Assembly (NCBI GenBank): GCA_018812525.1
Contig: JAHJDE010000149.1
Location: 1-47,433, forward strand
Direction: 5' to 3'
DNA length: 47,433 nucleotides
From: Gammaproteobacteria bacterium
Lineage (GTDB): Bacteria; Pseudomonadota; Gammaproteobacteria; Chromatiales; Chromatiaceae
This document shows positions 1-12,325 of the stretch, piece by piece. Numbering within the stretch: position 1 is the first letter of the stretch; each line of letters opens with the position of its first letter. The notes below the pieces were generated by a model. That model was not told the origin of the DNA, did no database searches, and was given only the letters and a program-made list of their open reading frames with translations. Position numbers and translations under genes: made by a program.

Positions 1-204
1 CTGCGATTTGTTGCTTTCTTTGCGTTGCGCCCAATCTTGAATGGCCTGACGACCAAATTCCTTGATACCCTCCACCATGAGTTCTTCAATCCGATCCGCA
101 CTGTCGATATCGCTTTCAGCGAATTCAAGCAGCTTCAAAAGGTGTTGCTTCAGTTCCGGGTGTGAAACCAAGCGTTCTTCGAGGGTGTTGGTCTTTGTGG
201 GCAT
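1..204 (-). CDS. N-terminal part of a transposase (ISKra4-like), runs off the left edge
   Basis: Sixty-eight codons are visible, starting with ATG at 204-202 after an AGGA ribosome-binding site; no stop occurs before the window edge. The protein begins MPTKTNTLEERL, followed by HPELK, an acidic helical stretch and FGRQAIQDWAQRKE. This charged helical start, with an LEERL..HPEL opening and a late QxWAQR motif, recalls the N-terminal region of ISKra4-family transposases. I recognise it from general resemblance only; the catalytic part lies outside the window. It could instead be an unrelated small helical protein. The neighbouring 115-bp inverted-repeat element and the lack of housekeeping context fit a mobile-element setting. 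Confidence 0.5.
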   Translation of the reverse strand, partial: MPTKTNTLEERLVSHPELKQHLLKLLEFAESDIDSADRIEELMVEGIKEFGRQAIQDWAQRKESNKSQ

Positions 205-407
205 GGTCGGTTCCTGCTGGAATGAGTGCTTTGTCCCACGCTGTTTTACACAACACCGTTTCCAATGTCCAGCTATATTAGCGCCCTCTTATCTTCACTT
301 TGGATTGCACCCCCATGACCAAGGGGGTTGATTGAGGTTGGGAACGCCGAATCCCACGCATGTTCTGGGGATTGACGTAAGCCGAGGCTTTCGACAGCGA
401 GGGGTCA

Positions 408-522
408 GAGGCTGTGAAAATACCTCCTGCCGTAGCGAGGGCGGCACTGGGCGTGGTCGTTGCAGCACAGCCCACTGCGTTCAGGGCCGTTCGTAGTAGG
501 TGGGAGGTATTTTCACAGCCTC
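408..522. mobile_element. 115-bp MITE-like element with 20-bp perfect terminal inverted repeats and TCA flanks
   Basis: The left end (408-427, beginning GAGGCTGTGAAAATACC) is the exact reverse complement of the right end (503-522). The 75 bases between carry no credible gene. The trinucleotide TCA lies directly outside both ends (405-407 and 523-525), as expected for a 3-bp target duplication. IS5-family elements of the IS1031 type have ends beginning GAG and duplicate TNA, so this may be a non-autonomous relative. The right TCA is also the TGA stop codon of the gene that ends at 523. A simple bidirectional terminator hairpin is the alternative, but a 75-base loop and lack of a T-run argue against it. 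Confidence 0.55.
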
Positions 523-2598
523 TCAGTGCAGCCTGTGGGGTGGGATGTTGCTCAAAGTGATGCGGATGGCGATGCCGGCGTCGACGGTGTAGATGTGGTT
601 CAACAGCCATTCACGCAAAAACTCGACCACCTCGATGCCCAGAATAAGGGGGTTGTGCATCAGCTCTCGCTTGAAGCCCACGAGCTTCCGCTCAAAGGCG
701 CGGTGCATGCGGGCATGGGCCTCCAAGTCACGATAGCCGTAGGCCTCCATCATCCGCTCTTCCGCTGCGAAATGGATACGGCAATAGCGGTCCAGGGCGT
801 AAAGGGCCTTGCCGATTTCGATGGTTCCCTTCTCTTTGCGCAGTGAATGGTGAAGCCGGCTGATCCAGTGGAGCAGGTGGCGGTGATGTTCGTCAATAAT
901 ATCGATGCCAACGGAATAGCCAGGATTCCAGGGGATCAGGTCACTGCTCTCCATGCTCGATATGTCCAGCGGCAGCCGCTCGCGGGGATTGATGGTGTTG
1001 TCCTGATAGCGGGCTCGGATCTTCAGGATATCGGTCAGCGCATCGTTGAAGGCGGTCACCAGGTTCGGATCGAAATAGCTGCCGCCATGCTCGCGGACGT
1101 AATCGATGGCCTGTTCGACGGGCCAGCCACGTTTATAGGGACGTTCCGAGATGAGGGCGTCGAACACATCGGAAATGGCGCATATCCGGGCGGCAAGAGG
1201 GATTTCCTCCCCCGCCAGCCCATGGGGATATCCCCTGCCATCCCATCGCTCGTGGTGGCTGAGGGCGATATCCCGCGCCATGCGCATCAAGGCATCCCCG
1301 TTTTCGAGCATTCGGGCGCCGATGATCGTGTGCTTTTTCATGCGCTCGAATTCGTCATAACTCAGCGGGGCGGGTTTCAGCAGGATGTCGTCAGCTATGC
1401 CAATCTTGCCCAGATCATGCATGGGGGCAGCTTGCTCAACGAGTTCGCAGGTGGCTTGATCCAATCCGGCCGAAGCTGCGATCAGCGCGGCAAATTTGCT
1501 CATCCGCAGGATGTGCATGCCGGTTTCGGCATCGCGGTATTCGGAGGCCAGGGCCAGTCGGTGGATGGTATCTGTTCGGGAATGGTTCAGTTCGACTTGT
1601 TTCAGCCGGATCCTTTCTTCGGCCATGCGGCGGCCGACGACACTGGCCAGAATATCCCTCAGTTCCTTCATGACCTCCAACTCGCCTTCGCTCTGGACAT
1701 GGCCCTCGGGAAGGTAGACCAGAAGCACGCCAAGCAGGAGCGATGCATCCTGTAGCGGAAGGCAGTAAGCACCGCCCGGTGATGGTTGGTCGTTGAGGCA
1801 TTGGTCGCAGAGCGCCATGCCGGGAATGAAGAGAGGTTGCCGCCGCTTGGCTGCCTGACCGCACAAGCCATGTCCCAGGGGAATTCTGGAGCAGGCCTTT
1901 CGTTGATCCTGCGAAAAGTTGCGTTGGGCGATCAGGGATAATTCGCCCTTATTGTTCGTGAGGAAAATCGCCCCCCGCGACGGGCCAGAGAGATAGGGTA
2001 TGGAAAGGACCTGGTCAAGGGCGGCCTCCATCTGATTCTTGAATCCGGTGGCCAGGAAAGCCGTTCGAGCGAGGCCAAGCATGGCCTCCTTGCCCTGCTC
2101 CAGTTGTTCCCGAACTTCCTCCGAGCGCGAACGTACCGAGGCCTCGGCCACCACGGCCTGTTCAGCACGATATAATTCCTGCTGAACATTCTGGAGATAG
2201 TTGCTCAGGGTTAGCTGTCTTTCGATACGCGCATTCAGGCTTTGCGATGCAAAGGGCTTGGTGACATAGTCGGCCGCGCCAAGGCTGAACCCCTGGGCTT
2301 CATCATCGCTTTCGGAGAGGGCTGTCAGGAAAATGATGGGGATGTCCTGGGTTCGCCTGTCTGCCTTGAGGCGGCGACATACTTCATAGCCATCCATGCC
2401 GGGCATCATGATGTCGAGCAGTATCAGATCGGGCCTGGGATCTTGCGTGGCGAGGTCGAGCGCTCTCTTCCCGTTCTCAGCGGTCAGGAGTTGGTATCTG
2501 TCGCGCAGTCGAGCCGATAGGATGAGGAGGTTGTCCAGTCCATCGTCGACGATGAGCAGTTTTTTCTGCTGCCTTGGTGCTTGAGTTTGCAGTTCCAT
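523..2598 (-). CDS. Response regulator with GAF, HD-GYP phosphodiesterase and hemerythrin domains
   Basis: Predicted cytoplasmic c-di-GMP phosphodiesterase of 691 residues. A receiver domain comes first (LLIVDD; phosphoacceptor D62 in LLDIMMPGMDGYE; Lys in VTKPF), then a coiled coil and a GAF domain (about 175-325). A complete HD-GYP domain follows (HD at 394-395 in MHDLGK; HHERWDGRGYPHGL with GYP at 456-458). The last 130 residues are a bacteriohemerythrin with all di-iron ligands: H571, H609xxxE613, H628xxxH632 and H668xxxxD673. The protein probably joins phosphorelay input and oxygen or redox sensing to c-di-GMP hydrolysis. No partner kinase is adjacent. The chosen ATG (2598) lies just before the receiver; in-frame starts at 2634 and 2715 would add a poorly conserved leader. 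The stop codon overlaps the TCA flank of the MITE-like element. Confidence 0.88.
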   Translation of the reverse strand: MELQTQAPRQQKKLLIVDDGLDNLLILSARLRDRYQLLTAENGKRALDLATQDPRPDLILLDIMMPGMDGYEVCRRLKADRRTQDIPIIFLTALSESDDEAQGFSLGAADYVTKPFASQSLNARIERQLTLSNYLQNVQQELYRAEQAVVAEASVRSRSEEVREQLEQGKEAMLGLARTAFLATGFKNQMEAALDQVLSIPYLSGPSRGAIFLTNNKGELSLIAQRNFSQDQRKACSRIPLGHGLCGQAAKRRQPLFIPGMALCDQCLNDQPSPGGAYCLPLQDASLLLGVLLVYLPEGHVQSEGELEVMKELRDILASVVGRRMAEERIRLKQVELNHSRTDTIHRLALASEYRDAETGMHILRMSKFAALIAASAGLDQATCELVEQAAPMHDLGKIGIADDILLKPAPLSYDEFERMKKHTIIGARMLENGDALMRMARDIALSHHERWDGRGYPHGLAGEEIPLAARICAISDVFDALISERPYKRGWPVEQAIDYVREHGGSYFDPNLVTAFNDALTDILKIRARYQDNTINPRERLPLDISSMESSDLIPWNPGYSVGIDIIDEHHRHLLHWISRLHHSLRKEKGTIEIGKALYALDRYCRIHFAAEERMMEAYGYRDLEAHARMHRAFERKLVGFKRELMHNPLILGIEVVEFLREWLLNHIYTVDAGIAIRITLSNIPPHRLH

Positions 2599-2817
2599 GC
2601 GGTTGATTTTAACCTTGATTGAGAATTTTCTCATAGCTCCGAAAGAAAATTCCCACAATGTGGACAGTAAGTTATGCGCCAAAAGGGAGGCTATGGGACG
2701 GGGCCTTATCGGCATCCTCCGACAGATGGGCGGTTTCAGGGATGCTGCCTTTCATTTCTGTAAAAATAGGATCGAAATGTTGACCTTGGTTAATCTCTAT
2801 TACTAATAGGTAAAGGC

Positions 2818-3525
2818 ATGCGGATCCACTATCTACAACATGTTCCATTCGAAGGGCTGGGAAGCATGGAGGCATGCCTCCTGTCGCGAGGTCATCAACT
2901 CAGTTGCACCCGGCTTGACCTGGGGGAGGCCTTGCCGGATCTCCGGGAGGTTGATTGGCTCATCGTCATGGGCGGCCCAATGGGGGTTTACGATGAGGAA
3001 CAATATCCCTGGTTGAAAGAGGAGAAGGCGTTCATCAAGGGCGCCCTGGGTGCCGGGCGGCTGGTGTTGGGTATCTGTCTCGGCGCACAGCTCATGGCCG
3101 ATGTCCTGGGCGCCAGGGTGGAGAAGAATGTCTTTCGCGAAATTGGCTGGTTTCCGATCAATCCCTCGGCTGACATCGCCGGGACCTTTCTGGAAGACCT
3201 GTTCCCTCCTGGGCTGGAAGTATTTCACTGGCACGGCGATACCTTCGATATCCCCAGGGGCTCCCAGCCCCTGGCCTCCAGCGCGGCATGCCGGAATCAG
3301 GGATTCATGATGGGCGATCGGGTCATAGGGCTACAATTCCACCTGGAGGTCACGCCCGCCTCTGCGGCCGAGTTGATCTCCAATTGCCGGGGTGAGCTGG
3401 ATGGCAGCCGGTTTGTCCAACAGGAAGCGGAGCTGATGAGCGATCAGGTCAGGTTCGCCCATATCAACGACTTGATTTGTTCCTTGTTGTTGAGATTGGA
3501 GGAAAGAGACCCCGGCCCGGTCTGA
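2818..3525 (+). CDS. Class I glutamine amidotransferase (GuaA-type fold)
   Basis: A stand-alone 235-residue class I glutamine amidotransferase domain. The family liberates ammonia from glutamine for an acceptor subunit or, in stand-alone members, cleaves gamma-glutamyl bonds. Visible motifs are MGGPMGVYDEEQYPWL (oxyanion region, 51-66), the nucleophile C87 in LGICLGAQL, and H175/E177 in LQFHLEVTP. The catalytic triad is therefore intact. Start is ATG after AGGTAAAGGC. It is divergent from the phosphodiesterase gene and followed by 156 bases with no gene before the convergent FKBP gene. The substrate cannot be told; similar proteins are often labelled GMP synthase-like, but the synthetase half is absent, so guaA is not the right name. 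Confidence 0.85.
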   Translation: MRIHYLQHVPFEGLGSMEACLLSRGHQLSCTRLDLGEALPDLREVDWLIVMGGPMGVYDEEQYPWLKEEKAFIKGALGAGRLVLGICLGAQLMADVLGARVEKNVFREIGWFPINPSADIAGTFLEDLFPPGLEVFHWHGDTFDIPRGSQPLASSAACRNQGFMMGDRVIGLQFHLEVTPASAAELISNCRGELDGSRFVQQEAELMSDQVRFAHINDLICSLLLRLEERDPGPV

Positions 3526-3681
3526 ACGGAAGGTTGGCGCCAAGGATCGCGGCAATGGCGTCGGATTCATAGTGGTAACGGGAATTGGGACCTCTAACCC
3601 ATCAGCATGCCGGCGAAGGGCCTGAATCGAATCTGGTGCGCGGTCTCGGCGCTGGCCAGAGACTCTCTCTCGGACAGGCTC

Positions 3682-4164
3682 CTAGTTAATGCTGCACTGC
3701 CCGGCACTGGAAAGGGCCATGACGTCTTCTTTTGTGGCATCCCGCACTTCCCGGACATTCACGGACACTATCAATGTCTTGCCAGCCAAGGGATGGTTTC
3801 CATCAACCGTCAACCTGTCATCCTCGATGCGGGTGACATAGAAGCTCTTGACATCTCCCTGGTCGTTCTGCATCTGAACCTCGGCGCCAAGATAGCGGAA
3901 CTGGGGAGGCACATTTCCAATGTCATCGGTGAACACCAAATCCTGGTCATGTTTGCCAAAGGCAGCCCCCGGAGGAACACTGAACTCAACCCTGTCTCCT
4001 GGCTTTTTTCCCTCCACGGCCATGTCCATGCCACCAATCAGCTCCATGTCCCCACCATGGATATAACTCACAGGGATGTCATTCTGCTCCAGGACATTGC
4101 CTTGGGTATCACAGATGGAGTAGGTCAAGGAGACAAACTTTCCGGATTTGATGACATCACTCAT
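3682..4164 (-). CDS. FKBP-type peptidyl-prolyl cis-trans isomerase (SlyD/FkpB-like)
   Basis: 160-residue prolyl isomerase and probable folding helper. The N-terminal FKBP part reads SLTYSICDTQGNVLEQND, then YIHGGDMELIGGMDMAVEGKKPGD, the usual binding-pocket and IF-domain boundary. The IF-like insert follows (PPGAAFGKHDQDLVF to FYVTRI). The end returns to FKBP fold (DGNHPLAGKTLIVSVNVREVRDA). SlyD's metal-binding His/Cys tail is missing, so it is SlyD-like in fold but closer to the short forms. The start ATG at 4164 follows ACAGGAAATGCC; an upstream in-frame ATG at 4236 would read through the terminator of the ATP synthase operon and is unlikely. It lies just downstream of that terminator on the same strand. 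Confidence 0.88.
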   Translation of the reverse strand: MSDVIKSGKFVSLTYSICDTQGNVLEQNDIPVSYIHGGDMELIGGMDMAVEGKKPGDRVEFSVPPGAAFGKHDQDLVFTDDIGNVPPQFRYLGAEVQMQNDQGDVKSFYVTRIEDDRLTVDGNHPLAGKTLIVSVNVREVRDATKEDVMALSSAGQCSIN

Positions 4165-4192
4165 GGCATTTCCTGTCGTTTTGGGCGCAAAT

Positions 4193-4219
4193 AAAAAACG
4201 CCCCTCCCTTTCGGGAAGG
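4193..4219 (-). terminator. Rho-independent terminator of the ATP synthase operon
   Basis: Read on the minus strand, CCTTCCC-GAAA-GGGAGGG forms a 7-bp stem (one G-T pair) with a GAAA tetraloop, followed by GC and GTTTTTT. It starts about 20 bases after the atpC stop and precedes the FKBP start, so it closes the atp operon. Confidence 0.85.
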
Positions 4220-4237
4220 CCGATCGAAAGTAACAAC

Positions 4238-4663
4238 TCAACCGCTCTTGGTCTGCTTGCGGATCTTTTCGATGGCGCGCAATTGGGCTACAGCCTCGGC
4301 CAATTCGGCCTGGGCCTTGGCATATTCAAATTCCCCGGTCCTGTTAATCAGCGACTCTTCCGCCCGCTTCTTTGCCTCTTGCGCAGCCGCCTCATCCAGA
4401 TCATGGGCGCGCATGGCGGTGTCCGCCAGAACTGTTACCACATGCGGTTGAACCTCAATTATTCCGCCGGAGACATAGAAATACTCTGTATCCCCGCCGT
4501 TCTGGACCCGCACCTCTCCGGGTTTCAGCCGGCTGATCAGCGGGGCATGGCGTGGGGCAATGCCCACTTCACCAAACTCAGCTGGCGCAAATACCATCTC
4601 AGCAAGCCCAGAGTGAATCCCCCCCTCGGCGCTTACGATGTCGATATGGATGGTCATGGGCAT
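4238..4663 (-). CDS. atpC: ATP synthase F1 epsilon subunit
   Basis: 141-residue central-stalk subunit. It couples rotation of gamma and the c-ring and can inhibit ATP hydrolysis. The beta-sandwich N-terminal domain is visible as HIDIVSAEGGIHSG and PAEFGEVGIAPRHAPLIS, then the typical KPGEVRV and FYVSGGIIEVQPHVVTVLAD. The C-terminal helical hairpin runs from AMRAHDLDEAAAQEAKKRAEE to the end. It is the last gene of atpIBEFHAGDC, 22 bases after atpD, with a good terminator behind it. Length is normal. Confidence 0.97.
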   Translation of the reverse strand: MPMTIHIDIVSAEGGIHSGLAEMVFAPAEFGEVGIAPRHAPLISRLKPGEVRVQNGGDTEYFYVSGGIIEVQPHVVTVLADTAMRAHDLDEAAAQEAKKRAEESLINRTGEFEYAKAQAELAEAVAQLRAIEKIRKQTKSG

Positions 4664-4685
4664 AATGCCTTCTCCGCTTTTCTAG

Positions 4686-6951
<2,266 letters not shown>

Positions 6952-6981
6952 AACTATATACTCTGTCGCTTTAGTTAGGCC

Positions 6982-8523
6982 TTACCAGGCGTTATTTGCC
7001 TTGAAGTCCTTGATCGCTCCATGCAGGGCATTTGCCGTGTCCACATCGAAAGCACCAGTACTTGTGATCTTACCCAACAGATCGAAGTGGCTACTCTTCA
7101 TGTAAGATTGCATTGCGGCCTCAAAATCGACGACCTTTTTGACATCCACGTCATCCAGGTACCCTTCGTTCACGGCAAACAGGGAGACCGCCATTTGCCC
7201 CACGCTCATGGGCGAAAATTGAGGCTGTTTCATCAGCTCCGTAACCCGCTGACCACGTTCCAACTGCTTCCGGGTGGCATCGTCCAGATCGGAGGCAAAC
7301 TGCGAGAAGGCAGCCAGTTCACGGTATTGCGCCAAGGATAGCCGGGTCCCCCCCCCCAGTTTCTTTATGATCTGGGTCTGTGCCGAGCCACCGACCCGGG
7401 AAACTGAGAGACCTGCGTTGATCGCAGGTCGAATGCCAGAGTTGAAGAGGCTGGTTTCAAGGAAGATCTGACCGTCTGTTATTGATATCACGTTGGTCGG
7501 AACGAAGGCGGAAACATCGCCAGCCTGGGTTTCGATGATAGGCAACGCGGTCAAGGAGCCGGTCTTGCCCTTAACTGCACCCTTCGTAAACTGCTCAACA
7601 TAGCCTTCATTGACGCGCGCGGCACGTTCTAGTAGGCGTGAGTGCAGATAGAAGACATCGCCGGGATAAGCTTCGCGGCCCGGTGGCCGGCGCAGCAAAA
7701 GGGAGACTTGGCGATAGGCCCAGGCCTGCTTGGTCAGGTCATCATAGACGATTAGTGCGTCCTGGCCGCGGTCACGGAAATATTCGCCCATGGCACACCC
7801 GGCATAAGGTGCCAGGAACTGCATGGCGGCCGAATCGGCGGCGGGAGCAGCGACGATGATGGTGTGGTCCATGGCGCCGTGCTCTTCAAGCTTCCTGAGA
7901 ACCTGCGCGATGGTGGAATTTTTTTGTCCGACGGCAACATAGATGCACTTAACGCCGGTGCCCTTTTGATTGATGATGGCATCAATGGCCACAGCGGTCT
8001 TGCCGGTCTGCCGGTCGCCGATGATCAATTCACGCTGGCCGCGTCCGATGGGCACCATGGCGTCGATGGCCTTGATGCCGGTTTGTACCGGCTGATCTAC
8101 CGACTTGCGAGCGATGACTCCAGGCGCGACCTTTTCGATGGCTGAGCTTTCGCTGGCGTTGATGGGACCCTTTCCATCAACGGGATTGCCTAGGGCATCG
8201 ACCACCCGACCCAAGAGGGCATCACCCACCGGCACCTCGAGAAGACGACCGGTACATTTTACCGGATCCCCCTCTGACAGGTGCTTGTATTCCCCGAGCA
8301 CCACGGCGCCGACTGAATCACGCTCGAGATTGAGCGCCAGTCCAAAGGTATTGCCGGGAAACTCAAGCATTTCGTAGGACATGGCGTCGTCAAGTCCGTG
8401 TATGCGGCAAATACCGTCGGTTAAACTGACGATGGTGCCTTCACTCCTGGCTTCTGTCTTCAGATCGAACTTTTCGATCCGGCTTTTAATCAGCTCACTG
8501 ATTTCTGATGGATTGAGTTGCAT
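6982..8523 (-). CDS. atpA: ATP synthase F1 alpha subunit
   Basis: 513-residue non-catalytic nucleotide-binding subunit of the F1 head. It opens [19 protein letters not shown], with the family's [16 protein letters not shown] next. The P-loop GDRQTGKT lies near residue 170, and QKNSTIAQV and the late [11 protein letters not shown] are typical. A run of ten C in the reference strand near 7350 encodes part of [16 protein letters not shown] in frame, so there is no sign of a break there. It starts 13 bases after atpH. Confidence 0.98.
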   Translation of the reverse strand: MQLNPSEISELIKSRIEKFDLKTEARSEGTIVSLTDGICRIHGLDDAMSYEMLEFPGNTFGLALNLERDSVGAVVLGEYKHLSEGDPVKCTGRLLEVPVGDALLGRVVDALGNPVDGKGPINASESSAIEKVAPGVIARKSVDQPVQTGIKAIDAMVPIGRGQRELIIGDRQTGKTAVAIDAIINQKGTGVKCIYVAVGQKNSTIAQVLRKLEEHGAMDHTIIVAAPAADSAAMQFLAPYAGCAMGEYFRDRGQDALIVYDDLTKQAWAYRQVSLLLRRPPGREAYPGDVFYLHSRLLERAARVNEGYVEQFTKGAVKGKTGSLTALPIIETQAGDVSAFVPTNVISITDGQIFLETSLFNSGIRPAINAGLSVSRVGGSAQTQIIKKLGGGTRLSLAQYRELAAFSQFASDLDDATRKQLERGQRVTELMKQPQFSPMSVGQMAVSLFAVNEGYLDDVDVKKVVDFEAAMQSYMKSSHFDLLGKITSTGAFDVDTANALHGAIKDFKANNAW

Positions 8524-8536
8524 GATGGCTTCTCGC

Positions 8537-9076
8537 TTAAATTCCGAATTCTGTAGCCAGACGGGCGATCTTGCCTTTGATCGAACCGTCGATGACCAGA
8601 TCGCCCGCGCGGATCTTTACCCCGCCAAGCAGTGAAAGATCTTGTTCGCTGGAAATCCGGACATCCTTGCCCAACTTCGATTTCAAGGCCGCTGCCAGTT
8701 TTTCCTGTTGTTCGGAATCGATGGCGTAGGCGGTAAGTATCCTGAGATCAATGCTGCCCTCGTGCTCACTTTTCAGCGTATCGAACAAGGATGCGATTTC
8801 GGGCAGTACGGACAGACGACCATTTTCGGCCAGCAGCCGGACTAGGTTGCGCCCTTCATTGCTGAGGTGTTCCCCGCTAATGTCAAGCAAAAGCTCCAGT
8901 CCCATCTGCTTGCCCAGGTTGGGATTGGTGATCATGGCGGCGATCCTTGCATCACCCACGATCTCCGTCATCAGGCTCAGCATTTCTGACCACTGGGCTA
9001 TCGTGCCGGACGAAGTGGCAACAGCGAATGCCGCAGCTGCATAGGGTCGTGCAATGGTCTTTTTTTCTCCGGCCAT
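8537..9076 (-). CDS. atpH: ATP synthase F1 delta subunit
   Basis: 179-residue peripheral-stalk subunit that ties the b dimer to the top of F1. The start [20 protein letters not shown] carries the family's ARPYA.A.F signature. The middle holds [15 protein letters not shown], and the C-terminal part is the conserved [18 protein letters not shown] with [16 protein letters not shown]. Length is normal. It lies 11 bases after atpF and 13 before atpA. Confidence 0.96.
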   Translation of the reverse strand: MAGEKKTIARPYAAAAFAVATSSGTIAQWSEMLSLMTEIVGDARIAAMITNPNLGKQMGLELLLDISGEHLSNEGRNLVRLLAENGRLSVLPEIASLFDTLKSEHEGSIDLRILTAYAIDSEQQEKLAAALKSKLGKDVRISSEQDLSLLGGVKIRAGDLVIDGSIKGKIARLATEFGI

Positions 9077-9087
9077 GGTGTCTTGCC

Positions 9088-9558
9088 TTAGATTTCCGTC
9101 GCCAATTTATCCACGATACCCCTATGGACCGTTGCATCGACCTCTTTCTCAAGGATCTTCTCAACGCCACGGATAACGAGGGTTCCAAGATGCTCACGGA
9201 GGTGCTCGCGAGCACGATTGGTTTCCTGCTCAATCTCAGCCTTGGCAGCCGTCAGCAGGCGGTCACCCTCCGTGCGTGCATTCCCCTTGGCCTCCTCGAC
9301 AATCTCGGATGCGCGCTTCTGGGCCTGGGAGACGATATCGGACGCAATCATCTTGGCCTCGTGCAGGACCTCCTTTGCGCGCTCCTTGGCCAGTTCCTGT
9401 TCGTGTATGCCGCGCTCGGCAGCCGCGAGACCCTCGGCAATCCTGGCCTTGCGCTCGTCCAACGCCTTCATGATGGGCGGCCATACAAATCGCATGCTGA
9501 ACCATACGAAAAAAATGAACGAGATACTCTGCCCGATCAGCGTCGCGTTAATGTTCAT
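9088..9558 (-). CDS. atpF: ATP synthase Fo subunit b
   Basis: 156-residue membrane-anchored peripheral stalk. One N-terminal membrane helix ([20 protein letters not shown], about residues 5-28) leads into [20 protein letters not shown], the usual start of the long dimeric coiled coil, rich in Ala, Glu and Lys. The C-terminal end ([18 protein letters not shown]) contacts delta. Only one b gene is present, not the b/b' pair of photosynthetic alphaproteobacteria and cyanobacteria. Confidence 0.96.
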   Translation of the reverse strand: MNINATLIGQSISFIFFVWFSMRFVWPPIMKALDERKARIAEGLAAAERGIHEQELAKERAKEVLHEAKMIASDIVSQAQKRASEIVEEAKGNARTEGDRLLTAAKAEIEQETNRAREHLREHLGTLVIRGVEKILEKEVDATVHRGIVDKLATEI

Positions 9559-9612
9559 ACGCTACCTCTCGATTAGGAAAGATCGGATATTGATATCAAT
9601 CCTACCGTTCAC

Positions 9613-9882
<270 letters not shown>

Positions 9883-9891
9883 TTAATGAAG

Positions 9892-11141
<1,250 letters not shown>

Positions 11142-11170
11142 TGCCGGACCTCTGTGTGACAACGGGCGCA

Positions 11171-11199
11171 ACTATAAGTGTTCGCTTTTATAAGGTCAA
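11171..11199 (-). promoter_or_regulatory. Sigma-70 promoter of the atp operon
   Basis: On the minus strand TTGACC (11199-11194), a 17-base spacer and TATAGT (11176-11171) are near consensus. Transcription would start about 25 bases before the atpI ATG. The 190 bases between this promoter and the parB stop contain no gene. Confidence 0.75.
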
Positions 11200-11391
11200 G
11201 CTACGTGCCGATAAGATAGACTTTGTGACGCATGACTGATCTCACCAAAAACCTTAATCAAGACAAGCTGTTGTTTCAGATGGTTACGCCGCCATTAGGT
11301 CTAGTAAGGCGGATCATTAACCTGATTGAATTCATCAAGCTTTATCTGGATTTTTCCTTATGGGCGAGATCCATCCATGACAATTGTCAAT

Positions 11392-12276
11392 TCAACGAAT
11401 GTGGTCGAGTATGCCGTCCAATTCTTCAAGGCTGTTGTACGCGATCACCAGTTTTCCCTTCCCCCCCTTGCCTTGTTGCAAGTGGACAGCGGCGCCTATC
11501 TTTTCACTGAGTCCATCAATAAGCCGTTGAACATCCGGATCGGTCCTTCGACTCCCCGGATTCCCCGCTTCCTTCGATTCTTCTGTTTTGCTGCTTTGCA
11601 GATTGCGGACCAGTTCCTCGGTTTCGCGCACGGACAAGCCACCGTCGGCGACCTGGCGGGCCGCCTTACTCTGCTCTGCGTCCTTGAGCCCTAGCAGCGC
11701 ACGGGCATGTCCCATTTCAATACGGCGACTTTCAATCATCTCCTTGACATCGTCATTAAGCTCCAGAAGACGAAGCAGATTGGTTACAGTTGCACGGGAT
11801 TTGCCTACGGCCTCTGCCACCTGTTGATGTGTCAAGCCAAACTCGTTAAGCAGCCGGTGGAGGGCACTTGCTTCCTCCACGGCGTTCAAATCTTCTCGCT
11901 GGATATTTTCGATCAGCGCCATGGCCATGGCAGACTGATCGTCAACCGCGCGAATGACTACCGGGATCTCTTGTTTACCCGCCAGTTGCGATGCACGCCA
12001 GCGCCTTTCCCCGGCAATGATTTCATAACGGTCGCCGTCGATCGGCCTTACAACGATGGGCTGGACGACACCCTGGGCTCTTATGGAATCGGCCAATTCT
12101 TGAAGGCTAGCCTGATCAAAGTCCCTGCGGGGCTGAAAACGACCGCGCTGAATGAGGTCGAGAGGGAGTTTGGCAATCTCTGCGTGATAGGCTTCACCCT
12201 CTTCTTGCTCATCCCCGGGGCCTCCCCCCAATAGGGCGTCCAAGCCACGGCCAAGACCACGTTTTTTCGATGACAT
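11392..12276 (-). CDS. parB: Chromosome partitioning protein ParB
   Basis: 294-residue parS-binding CTPase and clamp of the chromosome segregation system. The start MSSKKRGLGRGLDALLGG is the conserved ParA-interacting tail. The CTP-binding/ParB domain shows RGRFQPRRDFDQASLQELA and the GERRWRAS motif (Box II). The helix-turn-helix is GLTHQQVAEAVGKSRATVTNLLRLL. The C-terminal dimerisation part follows IDGLSEKIGAAVHLQQ. It lies 49 bases after parA. No consensus parS site was noticed in the window. Confidence 0.96.
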   Translation of the reverse strand: MSSKKRGLGRGLDALLGGGPGDEQEEGEAYHAEIAKLPLDLIQRGRFQPRRDFDQASLQELADSIRAQGVVQPIVVRPIDGDRYEIIAGERRWRASQLAGKQEIPVVIRAVDDQSAMAMALIENIQREDLNAVEEASALHRLLNEFGLTHQQVAEAVGKSRATVTNLLRLLELNDDVKEMIESRRIEMGHARALLGLKDAEQSKAARQVADGGLSVRETEELVRNLQSSKTEESKEAGNPGSRRTDPDVQRLIDGLSEKIGAAVHLQQGKGGKGKLVIAYNSLEELDGILDHIR

Positions 12277-12325
12277 GATGCTTATTTCTGCTCCATTTTC
12301 GTCTATGTGGGGTTTTATCGGCTTC

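Noticed and set aside
847-1755. Long plus-strand open frame opposite the HD-GYP gene (302 codons)
   Set aside because: It lies antisense within a well-supported multidomain gene, lacks a ribosome-binding site and shows no known motif.
3526-3681. Possible small gene between the amidotransferase and FKBP genes
   Set aside because: No ribosome-binding site with a sensible frame; the reading frames there are shadows of the FKBP gene.
7345-7360. C10 run in atpA as a possible frameshift
   Set aside because: It encodes LGGGTR in frame and the protein on both sides matches the alpha subunit with normal length.
9098-9112. TTATCCACG, one mismatch from a DnaA box; also TCATCCACA near 5770
   Set aside because: Both lie inside atp coding sequence, singly and far apart; an origin needs a cluster near an AT-rich region.
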